From: Thermoplasmatota archaeon
Lineage (GTDB): Archaea; Thermoplasmatota; Thermoplasmata; Methanomassiliicoccales; Methanomassiliicoccaceae
DNA length: 14,215 bases
Direction of reading: 5' to 3'
NCBI GenBank assembly: GCA_022709105.1
Contig: JAKIXL010000014.1
Location: 1 to 14,215 of the forward strand
The first letter of the stretch is position 1; the number at the start of each line of letters is the position of its first letter. The position numbers and the translations under genes were made by a program. The notes beneath the pieces are model-generated. The model worked only from the letters and a program-made list of their open reading frames with translations, did no database searches and was not told the DNA's origin. Positions 1 to 6,242 of this stretch are shown here, one piece after another.

Positions 1-126
1 CGCCGAAGCCATGCCCTCATGGTCTTTTACACCTTTTGCCCGCCATCCTGAAAATGCATTGACCTCTGCCTTTGGGACGACGACTCCGGCGGGAGCCTGG
101 ATGCCGCCGGCAAGCCCGCTACCCAT
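1..126 (-). CDS. Possible N-terminal part of an unknown leftward gene (runs off the window)
   Basis: The minus strand is open for 42 codons from an ATG at 126-124 to the left edge. The peptide starts MGSGLAGGIQAPAGVVV. I do not recognise the family, and no function can be given. The start lies about 25 nt downstream of the minus-strand reading of the TATA-like element at 145-157, which would make the transcript leaderless. A GTG two codons upstream (132-130) is an alternative start. Third-position GC is only about 56%, lower than in the neighbouring genes. A plus-strand frame is also open here and ends with TGA at 133-135, so the strand assignment is not secure. Sequence to the left would settle it. 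Confidence 0.35.
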   Translation of the reverse strand, partial: MGSGLAGGIQAPAGVVVPKAEVNAFSGWRAKGVKDHEGMASA

Positions 127-141
127 CTCCACCTGAACGTC

Positions 142-157
142 CGAAAGATATAAAAAG
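142..157. promoter_or_regulatory. TATA/BRE element of the FKBP gene, possibly bidirectional
   Basis: The sequence CGAAAGATATAAAAAG looks like an archaeal BRE plus TATA box. On the plus strand it would place a start site near 175-180, about 28 nt ahead of the FKBP ATG at 206. Read on the minus strand (CTTTTTATATC), it would serve the candidate leftward gene with an ATG at 126. Whether both directions are used is inference. Confidence 0.6.
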
Positions 158-205
158 AGGAAATCAATCAACCAGTTCGCCTAAATAGCATTACTGGTGA
201 ATTTC

Positions 206-973
206 ATGACCAAGGAATCTTCGACCGTAACGGTCTCCAAGGGTGACATCGTCCACGTTGAATACAACGCCTATATCGCCGAGAGCGGCATGCTCTTCGA
301 CACTACCAACGCGGACAAGGCCAAGGAGGCCGAGATCTTCAACGAGAACCTGACCTACAAGCCCCTGCCCCTGCTGGTCGGCGGCGGAAGGGTCTTCCCC
401 GGTCTGGACGAGGCCCTGGCCGAGGCCAAGGTCGGAGAGCTGACCACTGTGGAGATACCCCCGGAGAAGGCCGCCGGCGCCCGGGACCCCAAGCTGGTCG
501 AGAACATCGCCCTGCGCGAGTTCTTCCGCCAGGAGATCCGCCCCGAGATCGGGATGGAGGTCAACATAAAGAACCGCCCCGGCATAGTGACCGCCATCAC
601 CGCTGGACGGGTGCGCGTGGACTTCAACCGCCGCCTCGCCGGCAAGAGCCTGAAGTACCACTTCAAGGTGCTCTCCAAGGCCCAGGACGACGAGCAGAAG
701 GTGAAGGACATACTCGAGATGGACTACGGGACCTCCGAGAACTTCCGCATCACCATCAAGGACGGCAGCTCCGTTTGCATCGTTCTGCCGGACGTCTGCA
801 AGTACGACCAGAAGTGGCTGCTCACCAAGTACAAGATCGTCGCTGATCTCCGGGAAGGCCTGAACGCGGGCAAGGTAAGCTTCGTCGAGGAGTATGTGAA
901 GCCCGCCGAGGCTCCCAAGGAGGAGCCCGCCCCCGAGGAGATCTCTCCAGAAGAGATCCCGCAGGAAGAGTGA
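206..973 (+). CDS. FKBP-type peptidyl-prolyl cis-trans isomerase, long archaeal form
   Basis: This protein catalyses cis-trans isomerisation of X-Pro bonds and acts as a cytoplasmic folding chaperone. It has 255 residues. The FKBP core is at about residues 10-85, with HVEYNAYIAESGMLFDTT and the LLVGGGRVFPGLDEAL strand-turn. It is interrupted by an insert-in-flap chaperone domain at about 86-135 and resumes at 138-155 (VDFNRRLAGKSLKYHF). A second region at about 160-230 matches the length of long archaeal FKBPs rather than the short ~150-residue form. The tail after 233 is a Pro/Glu-rich acidic extension. The ATG at 206 was chosen over the in-frame GTG at 197 because GGTGA (196-200) then sits as a ribosome binding site 5 nt upstream. 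It is monocistronic as far as can be seen, with a tRNA gene following. Family assignment is firm; substrates are unknown. Confidence 0.93.
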   Translation: MTKESSTVTVSKGDIVHVEYNAYIAESGMLFDTTNADKAKEAEIFNENLTYKPLPLLVGGGRVFPGLDEALAEAKVGELTTVEIPPEKAAGARDPKLVENIALREFFRQEIRPEIGMEVNIKNRPGIVTAITAGRVRVDFNRRLAGKSLKYHFKVLSKAQDDEQKVKDILEMDYGTSENFRITIKDGSSVCIVLPDVCKYDQKWLLTKYKIVADLREGLNAGKVSFVEEYVKPAEAPKEEPAPEEISPEEIPQEE

Positions 974-987
974 GCTGGTCACCGAAC

Positions 988-1003
988 CCAAACCTTTTCT
1001 ATT
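988..1003 (+). promoter_or_regulatory. Probable promoter of tRNA-Arg
   Basis: CCCAAACCTTTTCTAT resembles a weak archaeal BRE/TATA element. It is centred about 28 nt before the tRNA 5' end at 1026. The same T-rich run could also serve as the FKBP transcript's U-rich terminator. Confidence 0.4.
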
Positions 1004-1025
1004 CGATCCCCTTTCGCTCAACCAA

Positions 1026-1100
1026 GCACACGTGGCCTAGCCTGGATATGGCGGCAGCCTCCTAAGCTGCAAGCCGAGGGTTCGAATCCCTCCGTGTGCG
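1026..1100 (+). tRNA. tRNA-Arg (anticodon CCT, reads AGG)
   Basis: A complete cloverleaf can be drawn by eye. The acceptor stem is GCACACG (1026-1032) with CGTGTGC (1093-1099). The D-stem is GCC (1035-1037) with GGC (1050-1052). The anticodon stem is GCAGC (1054-1058) with GCTGC (1066-1070), around loop CTCCTAA, so the anticodon is CCT at 1061-1063. The T-stem is GAGGG (1076-1080) with CCCTC (1088-1092), around TTCGAAT. The discriminator base is G1100. CCA is not encoded and there is no intron. AGG is a commonly used Arg codon in this window, so the tRNA should be in regular demand. Confidence 0.96.
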
Positions 1101-1114
1101 CTTTCCTTTTCTGG
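1101..1114 (+). terminator. T-rich terminator after the tRNA
   Basis: The pyrimidine-rich run CTTTCCTTTTCTGG follows the tRNA 3' end directly. This fits the U-rich, structure-independent terminators of archaea. No hairpin is needed or seen here. Confidence 0.4.
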
Positions 1115-1160
1115 CCTTACAGCTCCTTTACATCCACTAACTATCTGTTCCACAGCGGCC

Positions 1161-1231
1161 ATCGGCGCTCCACATATGATCATAAGGTCAACCATGTGGA
1201 CCAAAGAACATTAGATCATGTGAGCGCCGAT
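1161..1231. repeat. Long interrupted inverted repeat upstream of the TDT transporter
   Basis: Three matched blocks pair in order. ATCGGCGCT (1161-1169) pairs with AGCGCCGAT (1223-1231). CACAT (1171-1175) pairs with ATGTG (1218-1222). GATC (1178-1181) pairs with GATC (1214-1217). Only C1170 and AT 1176-1177 bulge, giving 18 base pairs and a 32-nt loop. CCACAT (1170-1175) can alternatively pair with ATGTGG (1194-1199) inside the loop. The element fills most of the 176-nt gap between the tRNA and the transporter, and its right arm abuts a weak TATA-like TAGCTTTACA (1231-1240). It could be an operator, an RNA stem-loop or a mobile-element remnant. Confidence 0.7.
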
Positions 1232-1276
1232 AGCTTTACAGGATTAGGGGCCGTTCGGACCTATTCGGAGCATAAG

Positions 1277-2236
1277 ATGGAAACGACCGAACAGGCCCGT
1301 GGTCTGGGGGGCGCCGCGTGCAAGGTCCCAATCCCGCTAGCAGGACTGATGCTGGGCCTCGCGTCGGCCGGCAACATGATTTCTGAGTACCATGAGGGCC
1401 TGAAGGCTCTGTTCGGCCTTCTGTCCCTGTTCGCCCTATCCTTGTTGGCGACCCGACTGCTCTACGATGCGGCGAAGTTCAAAGAAGAGCTGAAGGACCC
1501 CGCGGTAGCGGGCATCGCCTGCACGATCCCGATGGGCGTCTCTATCCTTTCGACCTATATGGAACCAAGTCTCCCCGGAATAGCCTATGCGATCTGGGTT
1601 AGCATGATCGCACTTCATTTTGCTCTGATGGCCTACTTCACCTGGGCGTTCATGCCCAAGCTCGAGGTGAGGAAGTTGCTTCCTGCTTACTTCGTCACCT
1701 ACGTCGGCATCGCCGTCGGGGCGGTGACAGCGCCGACCTTCGGTGCCCACACCATCGGCCAGTTATTGTTCTGGTTCGGGTTCGCATCCTACCTGGTCCT
1801 CTTGCCCCTGATCGCATACCGCGCGGTCGTGGTCAGAGGCGTTCCTGAGCCGATAATGCCGAGCATGGCAATCTTCGCCGCGCCTGCGAGCCTATGCTTG
1901 GCTGGGTACTTAAGGTCCTTCGAGACCAGGGAGCTGTGGCTCGTCGGGATCATGTTCGCCCTGTCCCTGTCATCTTATTTCGTGATCATCGCTTACCTTC
2001 CTAGATTGTTGAGGCTGAGGTTCTATCCGAGCATCTCGGCCTTCACCTTCCCCCTGGTCATCAGCGCGATCGCCACCAACGCGACCTTCGAATACCTGTT
2101 GACCGAAGGCATCGACCAACCCATCTTCCAATGGCTGGCCTGGCTGGAGGTCGTCTTTGCCTTGGCGATAATCCTCTACGTGATCGTGAGATATATCCAC
2201 TTCTTCTGGGTCAAGGACCTTCTGGCAAGATCTTGA
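1277..2236 (+). CDS. TDT/TehA (SLAC1-like) family membrane transporter
   Basis: This is a polytopic inner-membrane protein of 319 residues, the usual length for the tellurite-resistance/dicarboxylate transporter family. It should form about ten membrane helices. Family features are KVPIPLAGLMLGLASAGNM near the start, DPAVAGIACTIPMGVSI at 74-90, PSMAIFAAPASLCLAGY at 195-211 and PSISAFTFPLVISAIA at 251-266; the last matches the conserved AFTFP helix of TehA. Known members move C4-dicarboxylates, sulfite or anions, so the substrate here cannot be named. The reading frame stays open back into the tRNA, but the ATG at 1277 is preferred. GGAG (1267-1270) lies 6 nt upstream, and the preceding residues are hydrophilic and unlike the family. 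The leader carries the inverted repeat at 1161-1231. The 3' end overlaps a possible small leftward gene. Confidence 0.85.
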   Translation: METTEQARGLGGAACKVPIPLAGLMLGLASAGNMISEYHEGLKALFGLLSLFALSLLATRLLYDAAKFKEELKDPAVAGIACTIPMGVSILSTYMEPSLPGIAYAIWVSMIALHFALMAYFTWAFMPKLEVRKLLPAYFVTYVGIAVGAVTAPTFGAHTIGQLLFWFGFASYLVLLPLIAYRAVVVRGVPEPIMPSMAIFAAPASLCLAGYLRSFETRELWLVGIMFALSLSSYFVIIAYLPRLLRLRFYPSISAFTFPLVISAIATNATFEYLLTEGIDQPIFQWLAWLEVVFALAIILYVIVRYIHFFWVKDLLARS

Positions 2237-2333
2237 GGAAGGCATAGGCCAGGGAGGCGAGTGCGAAGAGCTCACGCTCAGACAGGCCGTTCTTGGCATA
2301 TTTCCAGCTTACCCGCCCTATCGCCCCGATCAT
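2211..2333 (-). CDS. Possible 40-residue small protein, convergent with the TDT gene
   Basis: On the minus strand an ATG at 2333-2331 opens a 40-codon frame ending in TGA at 2213-2211. The protein begins MIGAIGRVSWKYAKNGLSER and continues into an Ala/Leu/Phe-rich helix ending ILPEGP. Codons are mostly G or C in the third position. The composition looks protein-like: a basic start, an SERELFALASLAYAFL amphipathic segment and a Pro end. An in-frame TGA lies 7 codons upstream, so this ATG is the only start. No clear ribosome binding site is seen. A minus-strand TATA-like GCTATAAACAG lies at 2432-2442, about 100 nt upstream. The frame overlaps the last 26 nt of the TDT gene. Family unknown; it could be a pseudogene tail or chance. 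Confidence 0.4.
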   Translation of the reverse strand: MIGAIGRVSWKYAKNGLSERELFALASLAYAFLKILPEGP

Positions 2334-2430
2334 CGGTGAGGGGTCGTGAGCTCAAACACGACCATTAAGATGCTTCGTCCGAGGCTGATGTCGATTCCAT
2401 CTTCGTTCTTACATGGTTATCAATGCAAAG

Positions 2431-2460
2431 CTGTTTATAGCTTAGAAAATTAGAAGCTAT
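2431..2460. promoter_or_regulatory. TATA-like element inside a 7-bp inverted repeat
   Basis: ATAGCTT (2437-2443) and AAGCTAT (2454-2460) form a perfect inverted repeat around a 10-nt A-rich spacer. The left arm overlaps GTTTATAGC, which reads as a TATA-like element on the plus strand and as GCTATAAAC on the minus strand. The leftward reading could drive the small ORF at 2333. The rightward reading would start near 2462, where a G5/C5 hairpin (2468-2472 with 2484-2488) lies but no gene begins. Confidence 0.4.
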
Positions 2461-2680
2461 GCCGGTCGGGGGCGTAATCCCATCCCCCCCTTTCCAACGT
2501 GCGCAGGCGGTCACCCTGTTATCGACAGAACGCCCCGGGCCGGATATTTTTTCATCGACCGCGCCGAACGATAAGCTAGCGGGTCACCTCCGCACGCATC
2601 CTGTCATGGTGGGATGAAGCAGGAACAACATGTCTCGGGAAAACGGTCCCAAGGGCGGTTGGCGGCCCTCCTTCCCTCAA

Positions 2681-2694
2681 TGCATATTATTAAA
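2681..2694 (+). promoter_or_regulatory. Promoter and start signals of the surface-protein gene
   Basis: TGCATATTATTAAA is a good TATA candidate that would start transcription near 2713-2718. GGAGGG (2733-2738) then lies 10 nt before the ATG at 2749. Both support 2749 over the far-upstream ATG at 2614, which precedes the promoter. Confidence 0.5.
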
Positions 2695-2748
2695 CCTCCT
2701 GAGATTAAGATTAGGGTCAGTCCTGGTTTCAAGGAGGGCAGAGCGAAC

Positions 2749-4644
2749 ATGGGGGCCGGAGGAAGAGAGCGCATGCAGGCGATGGCCGTGTTGGCACTAG
2801 CCGCATTGTTGGTGACGAGCACAGTCCTGATCATCGCTCCCGCGGCCTCGGCCGCCGGGACGTCCACGGTCACGGTGCTGCGGGAGAACTTCGAGAACCC
2901 CAACTTCAACTGTGACACTGGATGGGACCAGGACGGCCGGGAGATGTGGGCCCGGGGGGACGATAATCCGAATTCGGGCGTGGACGCCTGGTGCCACTCC
3001 CAATACAGGATAGCTCCATCTGGCGGCAGCTGGAGCGCCTGGTGCGCCGTCATCGGCAGCAACAGCATCGCCCCGGCCAGGGGGCTCGGGCCGAAGTCGA
3101 ACACCGAGGTCCAGAGATATGATGCCAACATGTCCTCGTACCTTAGGCATTCCCTGAACATGGACCAGGGGCTGGGCGCCGGAACGCTGACCTTCTCCTA
3201 CTGGTCCAGGACCATGGCGAGCGCCGCGCCGGGCGGCTTTGACCACCTACGAGTGACCGTGTCCGTCGACGGCAGCACGTTCACCGAGATCTGGAAGCAG
3301 CCTTCGGCGAACGAAGGCTCATGGAAGCAGGCCACCGCATCGGTTCCCGCCGACGCCAAGATCATCAGCTTCGACTTCATCAGCGGACCTTATGCTCCCG
3401 GTACGGAGTGGCAGGAGGGTGCGTACATCGACAACATCCTTGTCACCCAGGCGAGCGTCCCTTCGTGGTCCCATGTCAACACCCTGCCGGCCTATTCGCC
3501 GGGCACCTTCGATGTCAGCATATCAGTGGACGCCTCTCAAGGGGCCCCGGAGAAAATCGAGCTGTTCTACCGGACGAGCGGGGCCGGGAGCTACTCGCTA
3601 TATACCGACCCGGGGCACCCCGACGGAGCGTTCACCAGCGGAGAAGCGATCAGTTTCAACTCGTCTCTCACCGGCGGAGAGCTCGATTACCAGTTCATCA
3701 GCGTCGCCTCCGGAGGCGGGGTGATCGAACCTCGGCCGTCTGTGCCCGATGCTTCGACGAAGGTTGACGCGACCCCGCCGAACGTGACCGCATCGCTCAG
3801 CGGAACGGCTACCGAGAGCGGGTGGTACAACAGGTCGGTGATCGTCCACCTGTCCGCCGAGGACCGCGGCAGCGGCGTGAGGAGCATCCGCTATAAGCTG
3901 GATGATGGGGACTGGGCCGTCTGGAGCAGCGATATCTCCATCGCGGACGACGGCGTTCACGTCCTGGCATATGGCGCGGCGGACAATGTCGGCAACCACG
4001 GGGAGGAAAGGTCACGGACGATCAGGATCGATACGGTGGCCCCGGCCACGCTCTACCGGGTCGACGAGAACGGCATTGTCTCGCTCATGCCGACCGATGA
4101 CACGTCAGGGGTCGAGAACGCTCACTTCCGTGACAGAGGAGGCGAGTGGAAGAACTATAGCACGCATGCCCAGATGCTCGATGCTGAGGGCCCCATAGAG
4201 TACTACGCAGTTGACAGGGCGGGAAACATGGAGAGCGTTCGAACGCTTGACCTCAACAACGTCCCGATGAGAAAGGTGACGCTGGAGATCGAGGGCGTAA
4301 GGGAAAACTATTCCAGCGGCGAGACTGTCAGGTTCGCGTGGACCTGCACTGACCCTTCTGGCATGGTCGACCACTTCGAAGTGATGGTCGATGGGTCGAG
4401 CGCCAAGAGGGTGGGCCGCGACGTGGCATCGATCGATCTCGAGGGCCTTGCCGATGGCGGGCATCAGATCCTCCTGCTGGCCGTTGATGGCGTCGGAAAC
4501 TCGACCTTTCGTGAGGTGGCCCTCACCGTCGGCGGCGATGGAAATGACGGATCCTCCACTCTGCTTTTGATGGCGATAGGGGCCGTGGCGGTGGCGGGAG
4601 CGGTCATCGGCGCACTGTTCTTCCGGCCCAAGAGGTCCGGATAG
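2749..4644 (+). CDS. Secreted, C-terminally anchored surface protein with Ig-like/OmpL47-type domains
   Basis: This cell-surface protein has 631 residues. A signal peptide (about 1-36; basic MGAGGRER, a hydrophobic stretch, then PAASAA) leads into a beta-rich domain at about 40-235. That domain has paired Cys (55, 82, 99) and aromatic residues, and looks like a MAM/jelly-roll module (inference). About 240-340 is an Ig-like unit. About 342-430 matches the OmpL47-type pattern (SGVRSIRYKLDDGDWAVW, then AADNVGNHGEERSRTIRID). Two related units follow at about 435-505 and 508-594, the first containing YYAVDRAGNMESV and the second AVDGVGNSTF. A glycine-rich spacer precedes one membrane helix (about 603-625) and a short basic tail, RPKRSG. 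Seven N-glycosylation sequons are visible. The ATG at 2773 with its own GGAGGA is a possible shorter start. A binding or adhesion role is likely, but the ligand is unknown. Confidence 0.75.
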   Translation: MGAGGRERMQAMAVLALAALLVTSTVLIIAPAASAAGTSTVTVLRENFENPNFNCDTGWDQDGREMWARGDDNPNSGVDAWCHSQYRIAPSGGSWSAWCAVIGSNSIAPARGLGPKSNTEVQRYDANMSSYLRHSLNMDQGLGAGTLTFSYWSRTMASAAPGGFDHLRVTVSVDGSTFTEIWKQPSANEGSWKQATASVPADAKIISFDFISGPYAPGTEWQEGAYIDNILVTQASVPSWSHVNTLPAYSPGTFDVSISVDASQGAPEKIELFYRTSGAGSYSLYTDPGHPDGAFTSGEAISFNSSLTGGELDYQFISVASGGGVIEPRPSVPDASTKVDATPPNVTASLSGTATESGWYNRSVIVHLSAEDRGSGVRSIRYKLDDGDWAVWSSDISIADDGVHVLAYGAADNVGNHGEERSRTIRIDTVAPATLYRVDENGIVSLMPTDDTSGVENAHFRDRGGEWKNYSTHAQMLDAEGPIEYYAVDRAGNMESVRTLDLNNVPMRKVTLEIEGVRENYSSGETVRFAWTCTDPSGMVDHFEVMVDGSSAKRVGRDVASIDLEGLADGGHQILLLAVDGVGNSTFREVALTVGGDGNDGSSTLLLMAIGAVAVAGAVIGALFFRPKRSG

Positions 4645-4850
4645 GCGCGCGTCGGCCGGAGCGCCGAACCTCGACAAGGTCATGGACCATATAGGCTATC
4701 GGTCGGAATCAGGTGGTAGCGGTCACTGTCTATAAGCGCAGTTAGGTCCACGCTCCGGCCTTGGGGCAGCTTCCGAGATAGAGGTCCGAGAATGCGTTTT
4801 TATGGCGATGAATTATAATGGCCGCTCGAGATAGCGTTAGTGGGGTTCTA
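4645..4850. repeat. Intergenic gap bounded by a perfect 10-bp inverted repeat
   Basis: GGCCGGAGCG (4654-4663) and CGCTCCGGCC (4751-4760) are exact reverse complements 87 nt apart. The loop contains a small hairpin (GGTC-ATG-GACC near 4679-4689) and a TATA-like GTCTATAAGC near 4728-4737. The pair could close an approximately 107-nt RNA fold after the surface-protein gene. No protein frame is convincing here. Confidence 0.5.
4796..4820 (+). promoter_or_regulatory. Promoter region of the disulfide reductase gene
   Basis: Two AT-rich elements lie here: GTTTTTATG (about 4797-4805) and AATTATAATG (4811-4820). Either would start transcription downstream of the in-frame ATG at 4818, which makes that ATG an unlikely start. 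The second would leave a leader of only about 10 nt before GTG 4851. Confidence 0.45.
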
Positions 4851-6242
4851 GTGGAAGAGTTCGACATGATCATAATAGGCTCCGGGGCCGGCCTGAACAT
4901 CGTGGACCCGGCGGTAAATGCCGGACTGAAGGTCGCCCTGGTGGAGAGCGGTCCGCTGGGAGGGACGTGCCTGAACCGCGGCTGCATACCGTCAAAGATG
5001 TGGATATATCCCGCCGATATTATCAGGGAGATCGAGGACGCCGGCCGGGTGGGCGTGAACGCTAAGGTCGAGAGCGCGGACTTCGACCTCATCCGGAGGA
5101 GAACTTGGGACGTGGTGCTCCGAGACCGCGGCCACATAGAGGAGGCGGTCGAGGCCGACCCCCGAATGAAGCTTTACAAGGTCCAAGGCAAGTTCGTCGG
5201 CGATCATACGCTCGCGGTCGGCAGCGAGAAGATCCGCGCTCCCCGCATAGTGATAGCCGCCGGCGCCCGTTCCCACATCCCATCGATACCGGGGCTGGAC
5301 AAGGTGCCGTACCTTCTGTCGGAGAATATCTTTGACATCACCACCCTGCCCGAGAGCATCATCATGCTGGGCGGCGGATACAAATCCTGTGAGCTCGGAC
5401 ACTTCTTCTCTGCCATGGGGACCAAGGTCTCCATCGTCCAAAGGAACGTCCGTCTTCTGCCGGACGAGGAGCCGGAGATGAGCTTCGTTGTAAAGAAGAT
5501 GCTCGGACGGCACGTATCAATATCCACCAACCAGTCGGTAAAGGAGGTCAGGCCCGTTCCTGGAGGGGTGGAGGTCGTAAGAGAGGACCGGGAGACCGGA
5601 GCCATCGTGGTCGAGGAGGCCGAAAGACTGTTCATCGGCACCGGGATGGTCAGCAACGCCGATCTGCTGAACGTCAGCGCGACAGGCGTGGGAACGGACG
5701 AACGCGGATATATCAAGGTCGATCCGTTCCTGAGGACGACCGCCCCGGACATCTGGGCCCTGGGAGATATCACTGGTCGGCACATGTTCCGTCATACCGC
5801 CAACTATGAGAGCCAAGTGGTTTGGCACAATATGAACAACAAGGAGTTGGCAGAGACGGACGAGCATGCCATCCCTCACGCCGTCTATACCTACCCGACG
5901 GTAGGGAGCGTGGGGATGACAGAAGAGCAGGCCAAGGCCGGCGGCCTCAAGTACCTCATAGGGGTAAGCCGCTACGCGATGGTTGCCAAGGGCAGTGCCA
6001 TGAACGATGATACTGGTCTGGTGAAGGTGATGGTGGAAAAGGGCACTCGGAGGATCTTGGGGGCCCATATAGTGGGGAAGGAGGCGGACCTCCTGGTGCA
6101 GCAGATGGTCTATCTCATGAACGCGGGGGACATGTCATACATGCCAATGGCCAGGAGCCAGATCATTCACCCCGCGCTTAACGAGGTGCTCATCTCCGCC
6201 CTCGGACGGCTGCAGGACCCTGAGCACGAGCACAGGCATTGA
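4851..6242 (+). CDS. FAD-dependent pyridine nucleotide-disulfide oxidoreductase (dihydrolipoamide dehydrogenase / mycothione reductase-like)
   Basis: This cytoplasmic class I flavoprotein disulfide reductase has 463 residues and a complete set of active-site features. The FAD site is IIIGSGAG (7-14). The redox disulfide is C40/C45 in GGTCLNRGCIPSK. The NAD(P) fold is GGGYKSCE (174-181), the second FAD motif is ALGDITG (303-309), and the C-terminal catalytic pair is H440/E445 in HPALNEV. After the dinucleotide fold the strand reads VSIVQRN, with Arg where NAD-specific E3 enzymes carry an acid, so NADPH may be preferred (inference). The motif CIPSKMWIYPAD and the HPALNEV end also recall mycothione reductases. 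No 2-oxoacid dehydrogenase E1/E2 gene is adjacent, so the disulfide substrate is open. GTG 4851 gives the usual EEFDMIIIGSG start; ATG 4818 is disfavoured by the promoter. Its TGA directly abuts the stop of the PHP gene. Confidence 0.85.
   Translation: MEEFDMIIIGSGAGLNIVDPAVNAGLKVALVESGPLGGTCLNRGCIPSKMWIYPADIIREIEDAGRVGVNAKVESADFDLIRRRTWDVVLRDRGHIEEAVEADPRMKLYKVQGKFVGDHTLAVGSEKIRAPRIVIAAGARSHIPSIPGLDKVPYLLSENIFDITTLPESIIMLGGGYKSCELGHFFSAMGTKVSIVQRNVRLLPDEEPEMSFVVKKMLGRHVSISTNQSVKEVRPVPGGVEVVREDRETGAIVVEEAERLFIGTGMVSNADLLNVSATGVGTDERGYIKVDPFLRTTAPDIWALGDITGRHMFRHTANYESQVVWHNMNNKELAETDEHAIPHAVYTYPTVGSVGMTEEQAKAGGLKYLIGVSRYAMVAKGSAMNDDTGLVKVMVEKGTRRILGAHIVGKEADLLVQQMVYLMNAGDMSYMPMARSQIIHPALNEVLISALGRLQDPEHEHRH

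Larger units (their letters stand above)
2334..2748. other. Intergenic region before the surface-protein gene
   Basis: About 415 nt carry no convincing gene on either strand. Besides the dyad at 2437-2460, it holds a GC hairpin, G5 (2468-2472) with C5 (2484-2488), and an AT-rich run around 2546-2560. The promoter of the next gene lies at its right end. An open frame reaches from 2614 into the surface protein, but its first 45 residues lie upstream of the promoter and look non-coding. Confidence 0.5.

Noticed and set aside
191..1021. Long minus-strand open frame opposite the FKBP gene
   Set aside because: It is the antisense shadow of a gene with strong third-position GC bias. Its sequence is a Leu/Gly/Val-rich mirror with no family motifs.
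1094..1276. N-terminal extension of the TDT frame back to 1094
   Set aside because: It would begin inside the tRNA acceptor stem and run through the inverted repeat. The residues are unlike the family, and ATG 1277 has a proper ribosome binding site.
2614..2748. N-terminal extension of the surface protein from 2614
   Set aside because: It precedes the likely promoter, and a signal peptide would then be buried 45 or more residues in. The start at 2749 has GGAGGG and an immediate signal sequence.
4105..4683. 192-codon minus-strand frame opposite the surface protein
   Set aside because: It is an antisense shadow without motifs; the plus-strand protein has clear domains throughout.
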